DNA from: an uncultured Acidobacteriota bacterium
GTDB lineage: Bacteria; Acidobacteriota; JAAYUB01
Direction of reading: 5' to 3'
Assembly (NCBI GenBank): GCA_937925645.1
Contig: CALAMB010000413.1
Coordinates: 1 to 13,718, forward strand
DNA length: 13,718 nt
The notes below the pieces were generated by a model that worked only from the letters and a program-made list of their open reading frames with translations, searched no databases and had not been told where the DNA came from. Positions 1-8,756 of this stretch are shown here, piece after piece. The first letter of the stretch is position 1. The number at the start of each line of letters is the position of its first letter. The position numbers were made by a program, and so were the translations under genes.

Positions 1-22
1 CGCGCCCCGTCCCCGGGGCGCG
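1..22. other. GC-rich perfect hairpin at window edge
   Basis: An 8-bp perfect stem (CGCGCCCC at 1-8 with GGGGCGCG at 15-22) encloses a 6-nt loop. No clear T-tract follows on either side, so a classical intrinsic terminator is not shown. It could end transcription of a gene to the left of the window, which cannot be seen. Further right, CCAGGCG (47-53) and CGCCTGG (75-81) form another 7-bp inverted repeat. No coding region is supported in 1-341. Confidence 0.4.
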
Positions 23-159
23 CATTCTGTAAACACCATCGCTTGTCCAGGCGCTACTTGGCTACGCCGGGTTGCGCCTGGCTATTGTCTTTGAAACTGG
101 AAGGGCTTGCCGGAGACCCGGCCTTGCGGCACAGAGCTGGAGTTCACCATCATGCCCCC

Positions 160-184
160 TTGGTTCCGGCTCCGCCGGGTTGGG
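160..184 (-). repeat. REP-like 25-nt hairpin element, left copy
   Basis: These 25 nt are the exact reverse complement of 13664-13688. The core is a hairpin with stem CCGGC/GCCGG and a 3-nt loop. Read on the minus strand, the element lies about 158 nt beyond the stop codon of the DUF4388 gene. The right-hand copy lies about 79 nt beyond the stop of the second permease in the same relative orientation. A shorter relative of the core (GGCTACGCCGGGTT) lies at 60-73 in the same orientation. Palindromic, extragenic and 3' of genes fits REP-type elements by analogy; no known family is assigned. Confidence 0.6.
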
Positions 185-310
185 AATTGCGAGCACGAAA
201 TCCGAAGTCCGATGTCCGCTGTCCGCGTTACGGGAACGAGCCTCCAGTCTCGAGCCTCGATTACGCTTACGATTATGATTACGATCACGATTACGAATTA
301 CGAGCACGAA
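184..310 (-). repeat. Composite short-repeat element, copy 1
   Basis: Read on the plus strand, the order is: heptamers CCGAAGT, CCGATGT, CCGCTGT and CCGCGTT (202-229); a fixed core ACGGGAACGAGCCTC (230-244); a CTCGAG-containing stretch; then six GATTAC-like hexamers (259-294), GAATTAC, and GAGCACGAA ending at 310. The block is bounded by a near-perfect 16-nt direct repeat, GAATT(G/A)CGAGCACGAA, at 184-199 and 295-310. Copy 2 is at 8613-8730, with an identical 25-nt stretch (220-244 = 8645-8669). It starts 31 nt past the stop of the minus-strand DUF4388 gene, so it is probably transcribed as part of that 3' end. Confidence 0.75.
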
Positions 311-341
311 GGGAGGGGATGAACGAGTCTCCAGCCGCGGG

Positions 342-1445
342 TCACTCGGTGGACAGCCGCTCGATGAGCTGCTTGATCTCCGCCGCGATCCGGTTCTTCT
401 GCTCCTCGCCCAGCAGCTCGCGGGCGGCTTTCATCTGCGAGGTGAGGATGCGGAGGTAGACGTTGTAGACGTAGTCGGTCTTGTACGGCGTGGACAGGTT
501 CATGATGTTGAGATCGAGCAAATCGGGGTCCAGCCAGCCTTTGCCGCTCATCTCCACGTTGTGGAGGAGGGTCTTCTCCTCCTGCCGGATCTCCTCGTAG
601 TAGTTGCGGAGGATCTTCTCGGCCATCGGGCCGGCGCCGGTCTTGAGCGTCTGGAGGACGTTTTCAAAGATCTGGTTGAAGAGCGCCTGCATGCGCTTGA
701 GCTTGTCGATTTCCATGTCCAGCACCGGCTCCAGGACGAAGCTTTGGTGGTGCTGGATCCGGAACAGGTCGATGGTGATCAGCCCGGCCAGCAGGCGGCA
801 GGTTTCGAAGTCGTTGAGCAGGCTGTAGTGGAGCACCTCGCGGATGGACTTGCCGCGGGCGTAGTTCATGATGTCCACTTCCTGGTCCGAGATCTGGATC
901 TCCTGCCGCTTCTGCTCGAACTCGGGGGATTCCTCCAGGACGTTGTCGATGCTTCCGATCATCCGCTCCAAAAAGAACCAGTCGGTGATCCGCTTGATGC
1001 CTGACAGAATCAAGTCGGCCGAGGTGATGTTGAGCTTGATGGTCTCGATCTGCTTCTCTTCCTTCTCGAACTCGAACATCCCCTCGATCCATTCGAACAC
1101 CGAAAAAATGATCTCCTTGACCTGCTGGTGGACGGCGGAGATCAGCTCCTGAGTGCTGATGTAGCCCTCGCGCAGCAGGATCTGGCCGTGGCGCAGGCCG
1201 GGCCGGATCTGGTTGGCGGTTTCCAGGTACTGCTCCAGGGTGATGATGCCGTTGCGCAGCAGGATGTCACCCAGCGAGTCCTTGCGCTGGTTGGAGTAGG
1301 CGAACGCGATCTTGCCCTCCTCCAGGTAGATCTTCTTCTTGATGTTGAACTGCTGCAGCGTCAGGATGCCGGTCTCTTTGCTGATGCAGATGGAGTGCAG
1401 GATCTCGGGAAGGGTGGTGACCTTCAGGCTGCCTTTCAGAAGCAT
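342..1445 (-). CDS. DUF4388 (PATAN) domain protein
   Basis: The product is 367 aa. The N-terminal ~100 residues (start MLLKGSLKVTTLPEILHSIC, then GILTLQQ, KKKIYLEEGKIAFAYS, LGDILLRNGIIT) have the look of the DUF4388/PATAN domain, found in bacterial signalling and gliding-related proteins, often with response-regulator or TPR modules. The rest is mostly helical and charged, and I recognise no second domain. There is no signal peptide or membrane segment, so it is probably cytoplasmic. The start at 1445 is preferred over an upstream in-frame one at 1493 because GAGGAA lies 7-8 nt before it and the extra 16 residues are Pro/Gly/Arg-rich and unlike the rest. It is the last gene of the gyrA-led operon, 53 nt after the cyclophilin gene. 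The family call is fairly firm; the cellular role is unknown. Confidence 0.8.
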   Translation of the reverse strand: MLLKGSLKVTTLPEILHSICISKETGILTLQQFNIKKKIYLEEGKIAFAYSNQRKDSLGDILLRNGIITLEQYLETANQIRPGLRHGQILLREGYISTQELISAVHQQVKEIIFSVFEWIEGMFEFEKEEKQIETIKLNITSADLILSGIKRITDWFFLERMIGSIDNVLEESPEFEQKRQEIQISDQEVDIMNYARGKSIREVLHYSLLNDFETCRLLAGLITIDLFRIQHHQSFVLEPVLDMEIDKLKRMQALFNQIFENVLQTLKTGAGPMAEKILRNYYEEIRQEEKTLLHNVEMSGKGWLDPDLLDLNIMNLSTPYKTDYVYNVYLRILTSQMKAARELLGEEQKNRIAAEIKQLIERLSTE

Positions 1446-1498
1446 GGGCGTTCCTCGTGCCGGGTGCGGCGGTCCCCTGCGGGCGGGTTCCACCGGCC

Positions 1499-2140
1499 TC
1501 AGCGGAATTCGATCCGCCGGATGGTCTGCTTGGCGATCGGGCGTTCGGCCAGATCGCCGGTGCCCACGGTGGCGGCGGCGATCTTCCGCACCGTGTCCAT
1601 GCCCTCGACCACGCGGCCGAACACGGTGTAATCACCCTGCCACTCGGGGTGGTTCTTGACGCAAATGAAGAACTGGCAGCTCGCCGAGTTCCGGTCGTCC
1701 GCCCCGCGGGCCATGGCCACCGCGCCCGCGGTCATGGGCCGGTCGTTGGCCTCGAACGGGAGGAACTCGCCGGTGGTGCCGGTGCCGTCGTTATACGGGT
1801 CGGCGTCGCGGCTCAGCGGGTCGCCGCCCTGGATCAGATTGCCGGCGATGACCCGGTGAAACGTGGTCCCGGTGTAGAAGCCGTCGACGGCCAGCCGCTT
1901 GATCCGGGCGACGGTCTGCGGCGCCTGGTCGGGCGCGAGCTCGATGGTGAAGGCGCCGGCCGCGGTTTCGATAACCATGCGGTTGGACTCGGGCAGGGGC
2001 GTCGGCTCGGGAGCCGCGGTCCGGGCCGGCGCCGCGGCCGGGCGGTCCGTCTCGGCGGGCGCCGGTCCGCCGCAGGCGGCAAGCGCGGCCGCGAGCAGTC
2101 CGATGGCGAGACCATGGACGATGCGCCGGGTTGGGGTCAT
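1499..2140 (-). CDS. Cyclophilin-type peptidyl-prolyl isomerase, lipoprotein
   Basis: The product is 213 aa and is predicted to catalyse cis-trans isomerisation of Xaa-Pro bonds in envelope proteins. The N-terminus is a lipoprotein signal: MTPTRR, a hydrophobic stretch, then lipobox LAAC with the lipidated Cys at 23. A Pro/Ala-rich linker (about 24-53) follows, then a cyclophilin domain at about 55-213. Family motifs are FHRVI (94-98, with catalytic Arg96), QGGDP (104-108), SCQFF (154-158) and VFGRVVEGM (173-181). Trp167 aligns with human CypA Trp121, the cyclosporin-contacting residue that E. coli PpiA lacks, so cyclosporin binding is possible. The start at 2140 has GAGG 8 nt upstream; longer in-frame extensions would bury the signal peptide. 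It is 62 nt downstream of the small unknown gene, with a palindrome in the gap. Confidence 0.93.
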   Translation of the reverse strand: MTPTRRIVHGLAIGLLAAALAACGGPAPAETDRPAAAPARTAAPEPTPLPESNRMVIETAAGAFTIELAPDQAPQTVARIKRLAVDGFYTGTTFHRVIAGNLIQGGDPLSRDADPYNDGTGTTGEFLPFEANDRPMTAGAVAMARGADDRNSASCQFFICVKNHPEWQGDYTVFGRVVEGMDTVRKIAAATVGTGDLAERPIAKQTIRRIEFR

Positions 2141-2184
2141 GGGCGATACCTCGGGGCGATGATGGCACGGGGCGGCCGCGGTCA

Positions 2185-2200
2185 GGCGGGCCGGCCCGCC
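2185..2200 (-). other. Intercistronic GC palindrome
   Basis: GGCGGGCCGGCCCGCC is a perfect 16-nt palindrome. As RNA it folds to a 6-bp GC stem with a CCGG loop, starting 2 nt after the stop codon of the 110-aa protein gene and 44 nt before the cyclophilin start. No U-tract follows, so it more likely affects mRNA stability or attenuates than terminates fully. That role is inferred. Confidence 0.45.
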
Positions 2201-2202
2201 GG

Positions 2203-2535
2203 TCACTGCAGCGTGTCCTGGTCGGGCCGCTTGACCAGCACGCCTTGTTTCTCCAGATTCTGGAAAATCTGGTCGATCTGCTGTTTGAGCTTGATGAAGG
2301 AGGTGATGCTCATGCCGAAGCGCTGAACGATGACCGCCTCCAGGTGGTCGTCGGGCTGGAAGGTGCGCGACTGGATCTTCTGGTTCATGTCCAGCACCTG
2401 CTTCGGATCCACGACACCGATGTCCACCACGACGTCCGTGTCGATCTGCGCGAACGCGAACTGGTTCACGAACCGGATGTTCTCCCGGCCCTCCGGGTAG
2501 GTGAACTTGACCGGGATGTTCTGACGGTTGCTCAT
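2203..2535 (-). CDS. Small conserved-looking protein of unknown function
   Basis: The product is 110 aa, acidic to neutral, with no signal peptide, membrane segment or cysteine. The N-terminal part is beta-like (IPVKFTYPEG, IRFVNQFAFAQIDTDVVVDIGVVD). The C-terminal half reads as helical (ITSFIKLKQQIDQIFQNLEKQG). This layout, a strand-rich segment ending in a hydrophobic-Asp run followed by a terminal helix, loosely recalls DUF3467 proteins, but I cannot claim membership. The start is ATG at 2533-2535 with GAGGTGG just upstream, and it lies 9 nt after the TPR gene, so the two are probably co-transcribed and perhaps coupled. The good SD, tight spacing and non-repetitive composition support a real gene. 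Function unknown. Confidence 0.8.
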   Translation of the reverse strand: MSNRQNIPVKFTYPEGRENIRFVNQFAFAQIDTDVVVDIGVVDPKQVLDMNQKIQSRTFQPDDHLEAVIVQRFGMSITSFIKLKQQIDQIFQNLEKQGVLVKRPDQDTLQ

Positions 2536-2544
2536 CGATCCACC

Positions 2545-3379
2545 TCATCGCGTTCGGCCGCCGGACGGCACAAACTGCTTTTTAATGCTGGAGATACGGG
2601 CCTGTTTCTTTTCTTCCGAGAGGATATTATCGGGGATTTGACCCAGGATTTCAATCGCTTTGTCGTAATCCTCCTGGATCTCCAGAATGTCGGACATCAC
2701 CATCAGCGCCATGTTGCGGCAGTTGTCGCAGTGGGGTTTTTGAGTGACCGGTTCCAGGAAATCCCGCGCCCGCTGGTAGTTTTTCTGGTTGTAGTAAATC
2801 ATGGCCAGTTGGATTGTCGCCTGCTGCCGGGTATGGGGATCGGCCACCGTCTCCAGGAGGTTCTTCAGCTCGATGATCGCCACCTCCGGCCGATCCGACT
2901 TGACGTAGCAGCGGGCCAGCTCGAGACGAAAGCGCGGGGTGTCGGCGTGCGCCGGATAGCGGGCGATGAGATATTTCCACTCCGCCTCGGCCCGCGGCAG
3001 GTCGCCGATGACGTTCAGGTGGATCTCGGCGAACCGCCGGTGGATTTCGAAGTCGTGGGGGGTGGCGGGGTCCGCCGCGAGGGTCCGCTGCCAGAGCTCC
3101 ATGGCGCCGTACAGGTTGTTCTCATGGAAGTACTGAAGGTTGCCCTGAAGGTAGTACACCTCCGCCATCCGCTCCCAGTGCGGGTATTCCCGCTCGATGG
3201 CCCGCAGGGTTTCCGCGGCGGCGCGGGGCTGGTTCGTGCCGATCTGCTCCTGGGCCTGGCGGAAGAGATCCGCGGCATTCTTCTGGTTGAGCACCAGCAG
3301 GATGCAGGAGGTCACGAACGCGGTGGCGATCACCAGGACGATGAAGGTGAGGTGCTCGGCCAGAAACCGGACGATGCCG

Positions 3380-3399
<20 letters not shown>
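2545..3399 (-). CDS. Membrane-anchored TPR-repeat protein
   Basis: The product is 284 aa. One N-terminal transmembrane helix (about residues 15-37, [20 protein letters not shown]) is followed by helical tetratricopeptide-like repeats from about 44 to 275; examples are around [63 protein letters not shown] and [13 protein letters not shown]. The short positive-outside balance does not fix topology, but a periplasmic TPR scaffold anchored in the inner membrane is likely, comparable to YfgM-type proteins. A HxCxxC-like cluster (His223, Cys224, Cys227) sits between repeats and might bind metal or form a disulfide. Its start lies inside the end of gyrA (20-nt overlap), so translation is probably coupled to gyrA. 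Its partner is unknown. Confidence 0.85.
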
Positions 3400-5845
<2,446 letters not shown>

Positions 5846-5883
5846 GGGGATGATTCCTTTGAATTCGGGCCGTTCAGGCGCCG

Positions 5884-5909
5884 GTTATAAACGTCATATT
5901 CTACGTCAA
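5884..5909 (-). promoter_or_regulatory. Possible gyrA promoter region
   Basis: On the minus strand TTGACG (5904-5909) is a good -35 hexamer, but the nearest -10-like TATAAC (5884-5889) is only 14 nt away. An alternative -10, TAGAAT (5898-5903), directly abuts it and would need a weaker -35 further upstream. The segment also has a 12-nt-spaced direct repeat of ACGTCA (5891-5896 and 5903-5908, plus strand), possibly an operator. No other good promoter is seen in the 164-nt gap 5846-6009. Weak support. Confidence 0.35.
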
Positions 5910-6009
5910 ATGGGGCTGAAACACCAGCACCAATCCCACGGGGAACCGAGTCTGGACAGCGGGTGAATTTTTGGTGGAAACGCGCCGCCGGGTGGGCGCC
6001 GAAATCCGT

Positions 6010-7440
6010 TCAGCGGCCGCCGGTTGGCGCACGAGGTTCGGTCCGGCGCTGCCGGAGAGCCGGCAGGAGGTATTTGCCCAAACCGCGCAGGTACTTGACG
6101 GCCACGCCGGGGCGCAGCAGGCCGGTCACGAGTCGCCCCAGGCGCCGGGGCCGGGTGTAGAACAGGAAGTAAGCCGTGAAGTACAGCCGCCGGAGAGTGC
6201 GCAGGCTGATCTCGCGGGTCTCGATGTGGGGGGTGGTGACGTCCATGTCGTCGGCGAGCATGCGGGTGGCGAGCCCCTGCGCCACGGTGAGGTCATGGAG
6301 CTCGGTGCCGGGGTATGGGGTGGCGAAGGCGAAGAAGGCGTAGTCGAGCTCGGAGCGGCGCGCGAAGCGGATGGTCTGCCAGACATCTGCCGTGGTCTCG
6401 CCGGGGAAGCCCATCATGAAAAATCCGTGGGTCACCAGGCGGTGCCGTCGGGCCAGGCGGAGGAACGCCTCCACCCGGTCGAGGCGGAGATTCTTGCGGA
6501 TGAGCCGCTGGATCCTCGGGCTGCCCGATTCGACGCCGATGGTGATGGAGTGGGCGCCGGCGGCCGCCATGGCCGCGAAGAGCGGTTCGTCCACCCGGTC
6601 GGCGCGGATGCCGTTGGGAAACTGCAGCCCGACGCGCATGCCCGAGTCCACGATGAGCTCGCAGATCCGCCGGGCCCGCCCCAGGTCCATGGTGAAGTTG
6701 TCGTCGTAAATGAGGAACTCGCGGACGCCGTACGCGTCGTGCAGGTGGCGCATCTCGGCCACGACATGCTCGGGCGACCGCGGGCGGAAGCCCTTGCCGA
6801 ACAGGTTGTGACAGTAGATGCAGTGATAAGGGCAACCCCGGCTGGTGAAGATCTGGAACGGCCGCGGGTGGCGGCTGGGGGAGCCGGGGATCTCCAGCTC
6901 GAAGTAGCGCTCCATGGGGAAGCGGTGGTAAGCCGGCCACGGCAGGTCGTCCGGCGAAGGGAAGTCGGTCCGCAGCGGGTTGTGAGTGACGATGCCGTCC
7001 CGTTTGAATGACAGGCTGCCCACCGCGTCGAGGCCGCTGCCGCGGCCGAGAGCGTCCAGCAGCTCGAGGAAGGGCCGCTCGCCCTCGCCGCGGATGACGA
7101 AGCGCACGCCGTCGAGGGCCAGGACCTGATCCGGGGCGATGGACGGATGGGCGCCGCCGAACACCATAGGCGCGTCCGGGGCGAGGGTGTGGACCCGTGC
7201 CGCGGCGGCGACGGCCCCCAGGTACTGGACGCTCATGCAGCTTACGCCCACCAGGTCGAAGCGCTCGACGGCCAAAGCGTCCGCCAGCACGGCCTCCCAG
7301 TCCGGGTGCAGGATCAGGTCCAGGGCGCGGACCCGGTGACCCGCCGCCTCGGCGGCCGCGGCCAGGTAGGCGATGCCGATGGGGAATCCCGCCGGACGAA
7401 ACCGGGTGTCGTAATGGGGGCGCAGCAGCAGGAGGTTCAT
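6010..7440 (-). CDS. B12-binding-type radical SAM protein
   Basis: The product is 476 aa. The N-terminal ~140 residues form a Rossmann-like cobalamin-binding domain (MNLLLLRPH, GIAYLAAAAEAAGHRVRALD, DLVGVSCMS, FGGAHPS, RGEGE at 117-121) without the DxHxxG histidine motif. The radical SAM core has the 4Fe-4S motif CPYHCIYC with Cys203, Cys207 and Cys210, then YDDNFTMD, GVESGSPRIQ, FFMMGFPGET and ATPYPGTEL. The C-terminus (RRLYFTAYFLFYTRPRRL) is basic and helical, as in many B12-radical SAM enzymes. Known relatives include methyltransferases, the cyclase BchE and hopanoid or lipid-modifying enzymes; the substrate here cannot be told. ATG at 7440 has a weak GAGATGAGA upstream. It is divergent from the MEMO gene and separated from gyrA by 164 nt. 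Confidence 0.9.
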   Translation of the reverse strand: MNLLLLRPHYDTRFRPAGFPIGIAYLAAAAEAAGHRVRALDLILHPDWEAVLADALAVERFDLVGVSCMSVQYLGAVAAAARVHTLAPDAPMVFGGAHPSIAPDQVLALDGVRFVIRGEGERPFLELLDALGRGSGLDAVGSLSFKRDGIVTHNPLRTDFPSPDDLPWPAYHRFPMERYFELEIPGSPSRHPRPFQIFTSRGCPYHCIYCHNLFGKGFRPRSPEHVVAEMRHLHDAYGVREFLIYDDNFTMDLGRARRICELIVDSGMRVGLQFPNGIRADRVDEPLFAAMAAAGAHSITIGVESGSPRIQRLIRKNLRLDRVEAFLRLARRHRLVTHGFFMMGFPGETTADVWQTIRFARRSELDYAFFAFATPYPGTELHDLTVAQGLATRMLADDMDVTTPHIETREISLRTLRRLYFTAYFLFYTRPRRLGRLVTGLLRPGVAVKYLRGLGKYLLPALRQRRTEPRAPTGGR

Positions 7441-7480
7441 GACAGTCTCATCTCGCGAATCGGTGCAACCGGCCAGCGGA

Positions 7481-7509
7481 ATTCTACCACGGTTGCCGGC
7501 CTTGGTCGC
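7481..7509 (-). promoter_or_regulatory. Extended -10 promoter for radical SAM gene
   Basis: On the minus strand TGGTAGAAT (7481-7489) gives an extended -10 (TGn plus TAGAAT). A partial -35, GCGACC (7504-7509), lies 17 nt upstream. The predicted start of transcription leaves a leader of about 35 nt before the ATG at 7440. Confidence 0.55.
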
Positions 7510-7551
7510 ATCGTTTCGGGGCGGCGGCGCCGACCCGGAGCGGCGGGCCGG

Positions 7552-7580
7552 CTGTCCGCGGCGCCGACCGGTGGTATAAT
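7552..7580 (+). promoter_or_regulatory. Extended -10 promoter for MEMO gene
   Basis: TGGTATAAT at 7572-7580 is a perfect extended -10 (TGn plus TATAAT). A weak -35, CTGTCC (7552-7557), is 17 nt upstream. Transcription should begin near 7587, giving a leader of just under 50 nt before the ATG at 7635. Confidence 0.65.
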
Positions 7581-7624
7581 GGAGGAAAATTTCCGCGGAA
7601 CGGACGGCGCGGGCCGCCTGTCCG

Positions 7625-7630
7625 GGAGGT
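7625..7630 (+). promoter_or_regulatory. Ribosome binding site fixing the MEMO start
   Basis: GGAGGT is followed by 4 nt and ATG at 7635. The alternative GTG at 7629 overlaps this site, and the ATG at 7647 is 16 nt away, so 7635 is preferred. Confidence 0.7.
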
Positions 7631-7634
7631 GGCG

Positions 7635-8441
7635 ATGGCGACGCGCATGCCGGCGGTGGCCGGACGATTCTATCCGGGTGCCCGCCAGGCGCTCCTGGCC
7701 GATCTCGACCGGTACACCGTGGCGGCCGGCGAGCGGCTGGCAGCCAGGGGCGTGGTGGCGCCCCACGCCGGCTACATGTACTCGGGAGCCGTGGCCGGCG
7801 CGGTGTACGGCGCGGTGCAGGTGCCGGCGCGCCTCGTGATCCTGTGTCCCAACCACACCGGCCTGGGGGAGCCGCTGGCCATCATGGGACGCGGCTCGTG
7901 GCGGACGCCGCTGGGCGACGCGGCCATCGACGAAGCGCTGGCGGCGGCGCTGACGCGGGCGCTGCCCGAGCTGGCCGACGACGAGTCGGCGCACCGGTTC
8001 GAGCACTCCCTGGAGGTCCAATTGCCCTTTGTCCAGCGCCAGCAGCCCGGGGCGCGGTTCGTCCCCGTCTGCGTGGGCACGGCGGACCTGGGGCTTCTGT
8101 TGCGGTTGGGCGACGCGCTGGCGACGGCGGTGGCGGCGGCCGGCGAGCCGGTGCTGCTGGTGGCCAGCTCCGACATGACCCACTACGAATCCGCGCCGGA
8201 CGCCCGCCGCAAGGACACGCTGGCCGTGGAGCGGATGGAGACGCTGGACCCGGCGGGGCTGGCCGCGGTGGTGCGGCGCGAATCCATCTCCATGTGCGGC
8301 TGGGCGCCGGCGGTGGCGGTGATGCAGGCGTGCAAGAAACTGGGGGCGACGCGAGGCCGACTCGTCCGCTACGCCACCTCCGGGGATGTCACCGGAGACA
8401 ACAGCAGCGTCGTGGGCTACGCCGGAGTGGCCTTCATTTGA
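7635..8441 (+). CDS. MEMO family protein (AmmeMemoRadiSam system protein B)
   Basis: The product is 268 aa, close to the family length. The fold belongs to the MEMO/extradiol-dioxygenase-like superfamily. Motifs are PAVAGRFYP (6-14), APHAGYMYSG (42-51), CPNHTG (71-76), EHSLEVQLPF (123-132), SSDMTHY (178-184) and GDNSSVVGYAG near the end. His44, His74, His183 and Cys221 line up with human MEMO1 His49, His81, His192 and Cys244, residues described as metal ligands. The family is named for co-occurrence with AMMECR1-type and radical SAM proteins; the biochemical role in bacteria is unsettled. Here only a divergent radical SAM gene is nearby, and that one is of the B12 type, not the usual AmmeMemoRadiSam partner. 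The stop codon TGA is also the first unit of an octamer repeat array. There is no signal peptide, so it is cytoplasmic. Confidence 0.92.
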   Translation: MATRMPAVAGRFYPGARQALLADLDRYTVAAGERLAARGVVAPHAGYMYSGAVAGAVYGAVQVPARLVILCPNHTGLGEPLAIMGRGSWRTPLGDAAIDEALAAALTRALPELADDESAHRFEHSLEVQLPFVQRQQPGARFVPVCVGTADLGLLLRLGDALATAVAAAGEPVLLVASSDMTHYESAPDARRKDTLAVERMETLDPAGLAAVVRRESISMCGWAPAVAVMQACKKLGATRGRLVRYATSGDVTGDNSSVVGYAGVAFI

Positions 8442-8525
8442 ACGGTGAATCGGTGAATCGGTGAGTCGGTGAATCGGTGAATCGGTGAATCGGTGAATCG
8501 GTGAGTCGGTGAATCGGTGAGTCGG
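8439..8525 (+). repeat. TGAATCGG octamer tandem array, copy 1
   Basis: A 7-nt unit TGAACGG (8439-8445) holding the MEMO stop codon is followed by ten uninterrupted octamers (8446-8525): seven TGAATCGG and three TGAGTCGG, varying only at the fourth base. Because 8 is not a multiple of 3, TGA recurs in all plus frames, while the minus strand stays open and gives an artefactual RFTDSPIH repeat peptide. The sequence 8526-8612 has only loose GAACC/CGAA periodicity and no gene. No intrinsic terminator is seen between the two convergent genes. Confidence 0.9.
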
Positions 8526-8612
8526 GACGCGGAAGACGGGCAGCATCTGACAAACGGGAAGACCCGAACCGCGAACCCCGTACCGCGAATATTGAACCCC
8601 ACAATCTGTTGC

Positions 8613-8730
8613 CCGATATCCGATATCCGATGTCCGATGTCCGATGTCCGCGTTACGGGAACGAGCCTCTAGCCTCGAGTCTCTAGCCTCGATTACGATT
8701 ACGATTACGAATTACGATTACAAGCACGAA
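8613..8730 (-). repeat. Composite short-repeat element, copy 2
   Basis: On the plus strand: two CCGATAT and three CCGATGT heptamers, then CCGCGTT (8613-8654), core ACGGGAACGAGCCTC (8655-8669), a TCTAGCCTCGAG-type heptamer stretch (8670-8690), three GATTAC hexamers (8691-8708), GAATTAC, one more GATTAC, and AAGCACGAA (8722-8730). The order matches copy 1 at 184-310, but unit numbers differ: five versus three heptamers before CCGCGTT, and three versus six hexamers before GAATTAC. It starts 26 nt past the stop of the minus-strand hydrolase gene. Positions 8731-8756 hold a degenerate CCTCAAC repeat. Confidence 0.78.
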
Positions 8731-8756
8731 CCCTCAACAGCAACCCTCAACCAATC

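Noticed and set aside
43..459. Small plus-strand protein at the left edge
   Set aside because: Half of it translates the GATTAC/CCGATGT repeats (Tyr-Asp runs), the rest is antisense to the DUF4388 gene, and it has no ribosome binding site.
5982..5999. Intrinsic terminator after the radical SAM gene
   Set aside because: The stem is only 5 bp (GCGCC/GGCGC) and no U-tract follows on the minus strand.
6010..7440. The radical SAM gene as the standard AmmeMemoRadiSam enzyme
   Set aside because: It has a ~140-residue cobalamin-type N-terminal domain and the CPYHCIYC motif at residue 203, unlike the shorter activase-like partner family.
8446..8525. CRISPR array
   Set aside because: The units are contiguous 8-mers with no spacers, and there are no cas genes nearby.
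7437..8546. Minus-strand open frame beginning with RFTDSPIH repeats
   Set aside because: The repeat peptide is the translation of the TGAATCGG octamer array, and the remainder is antisense to the MEMO gene. There is no ribosome binding site.
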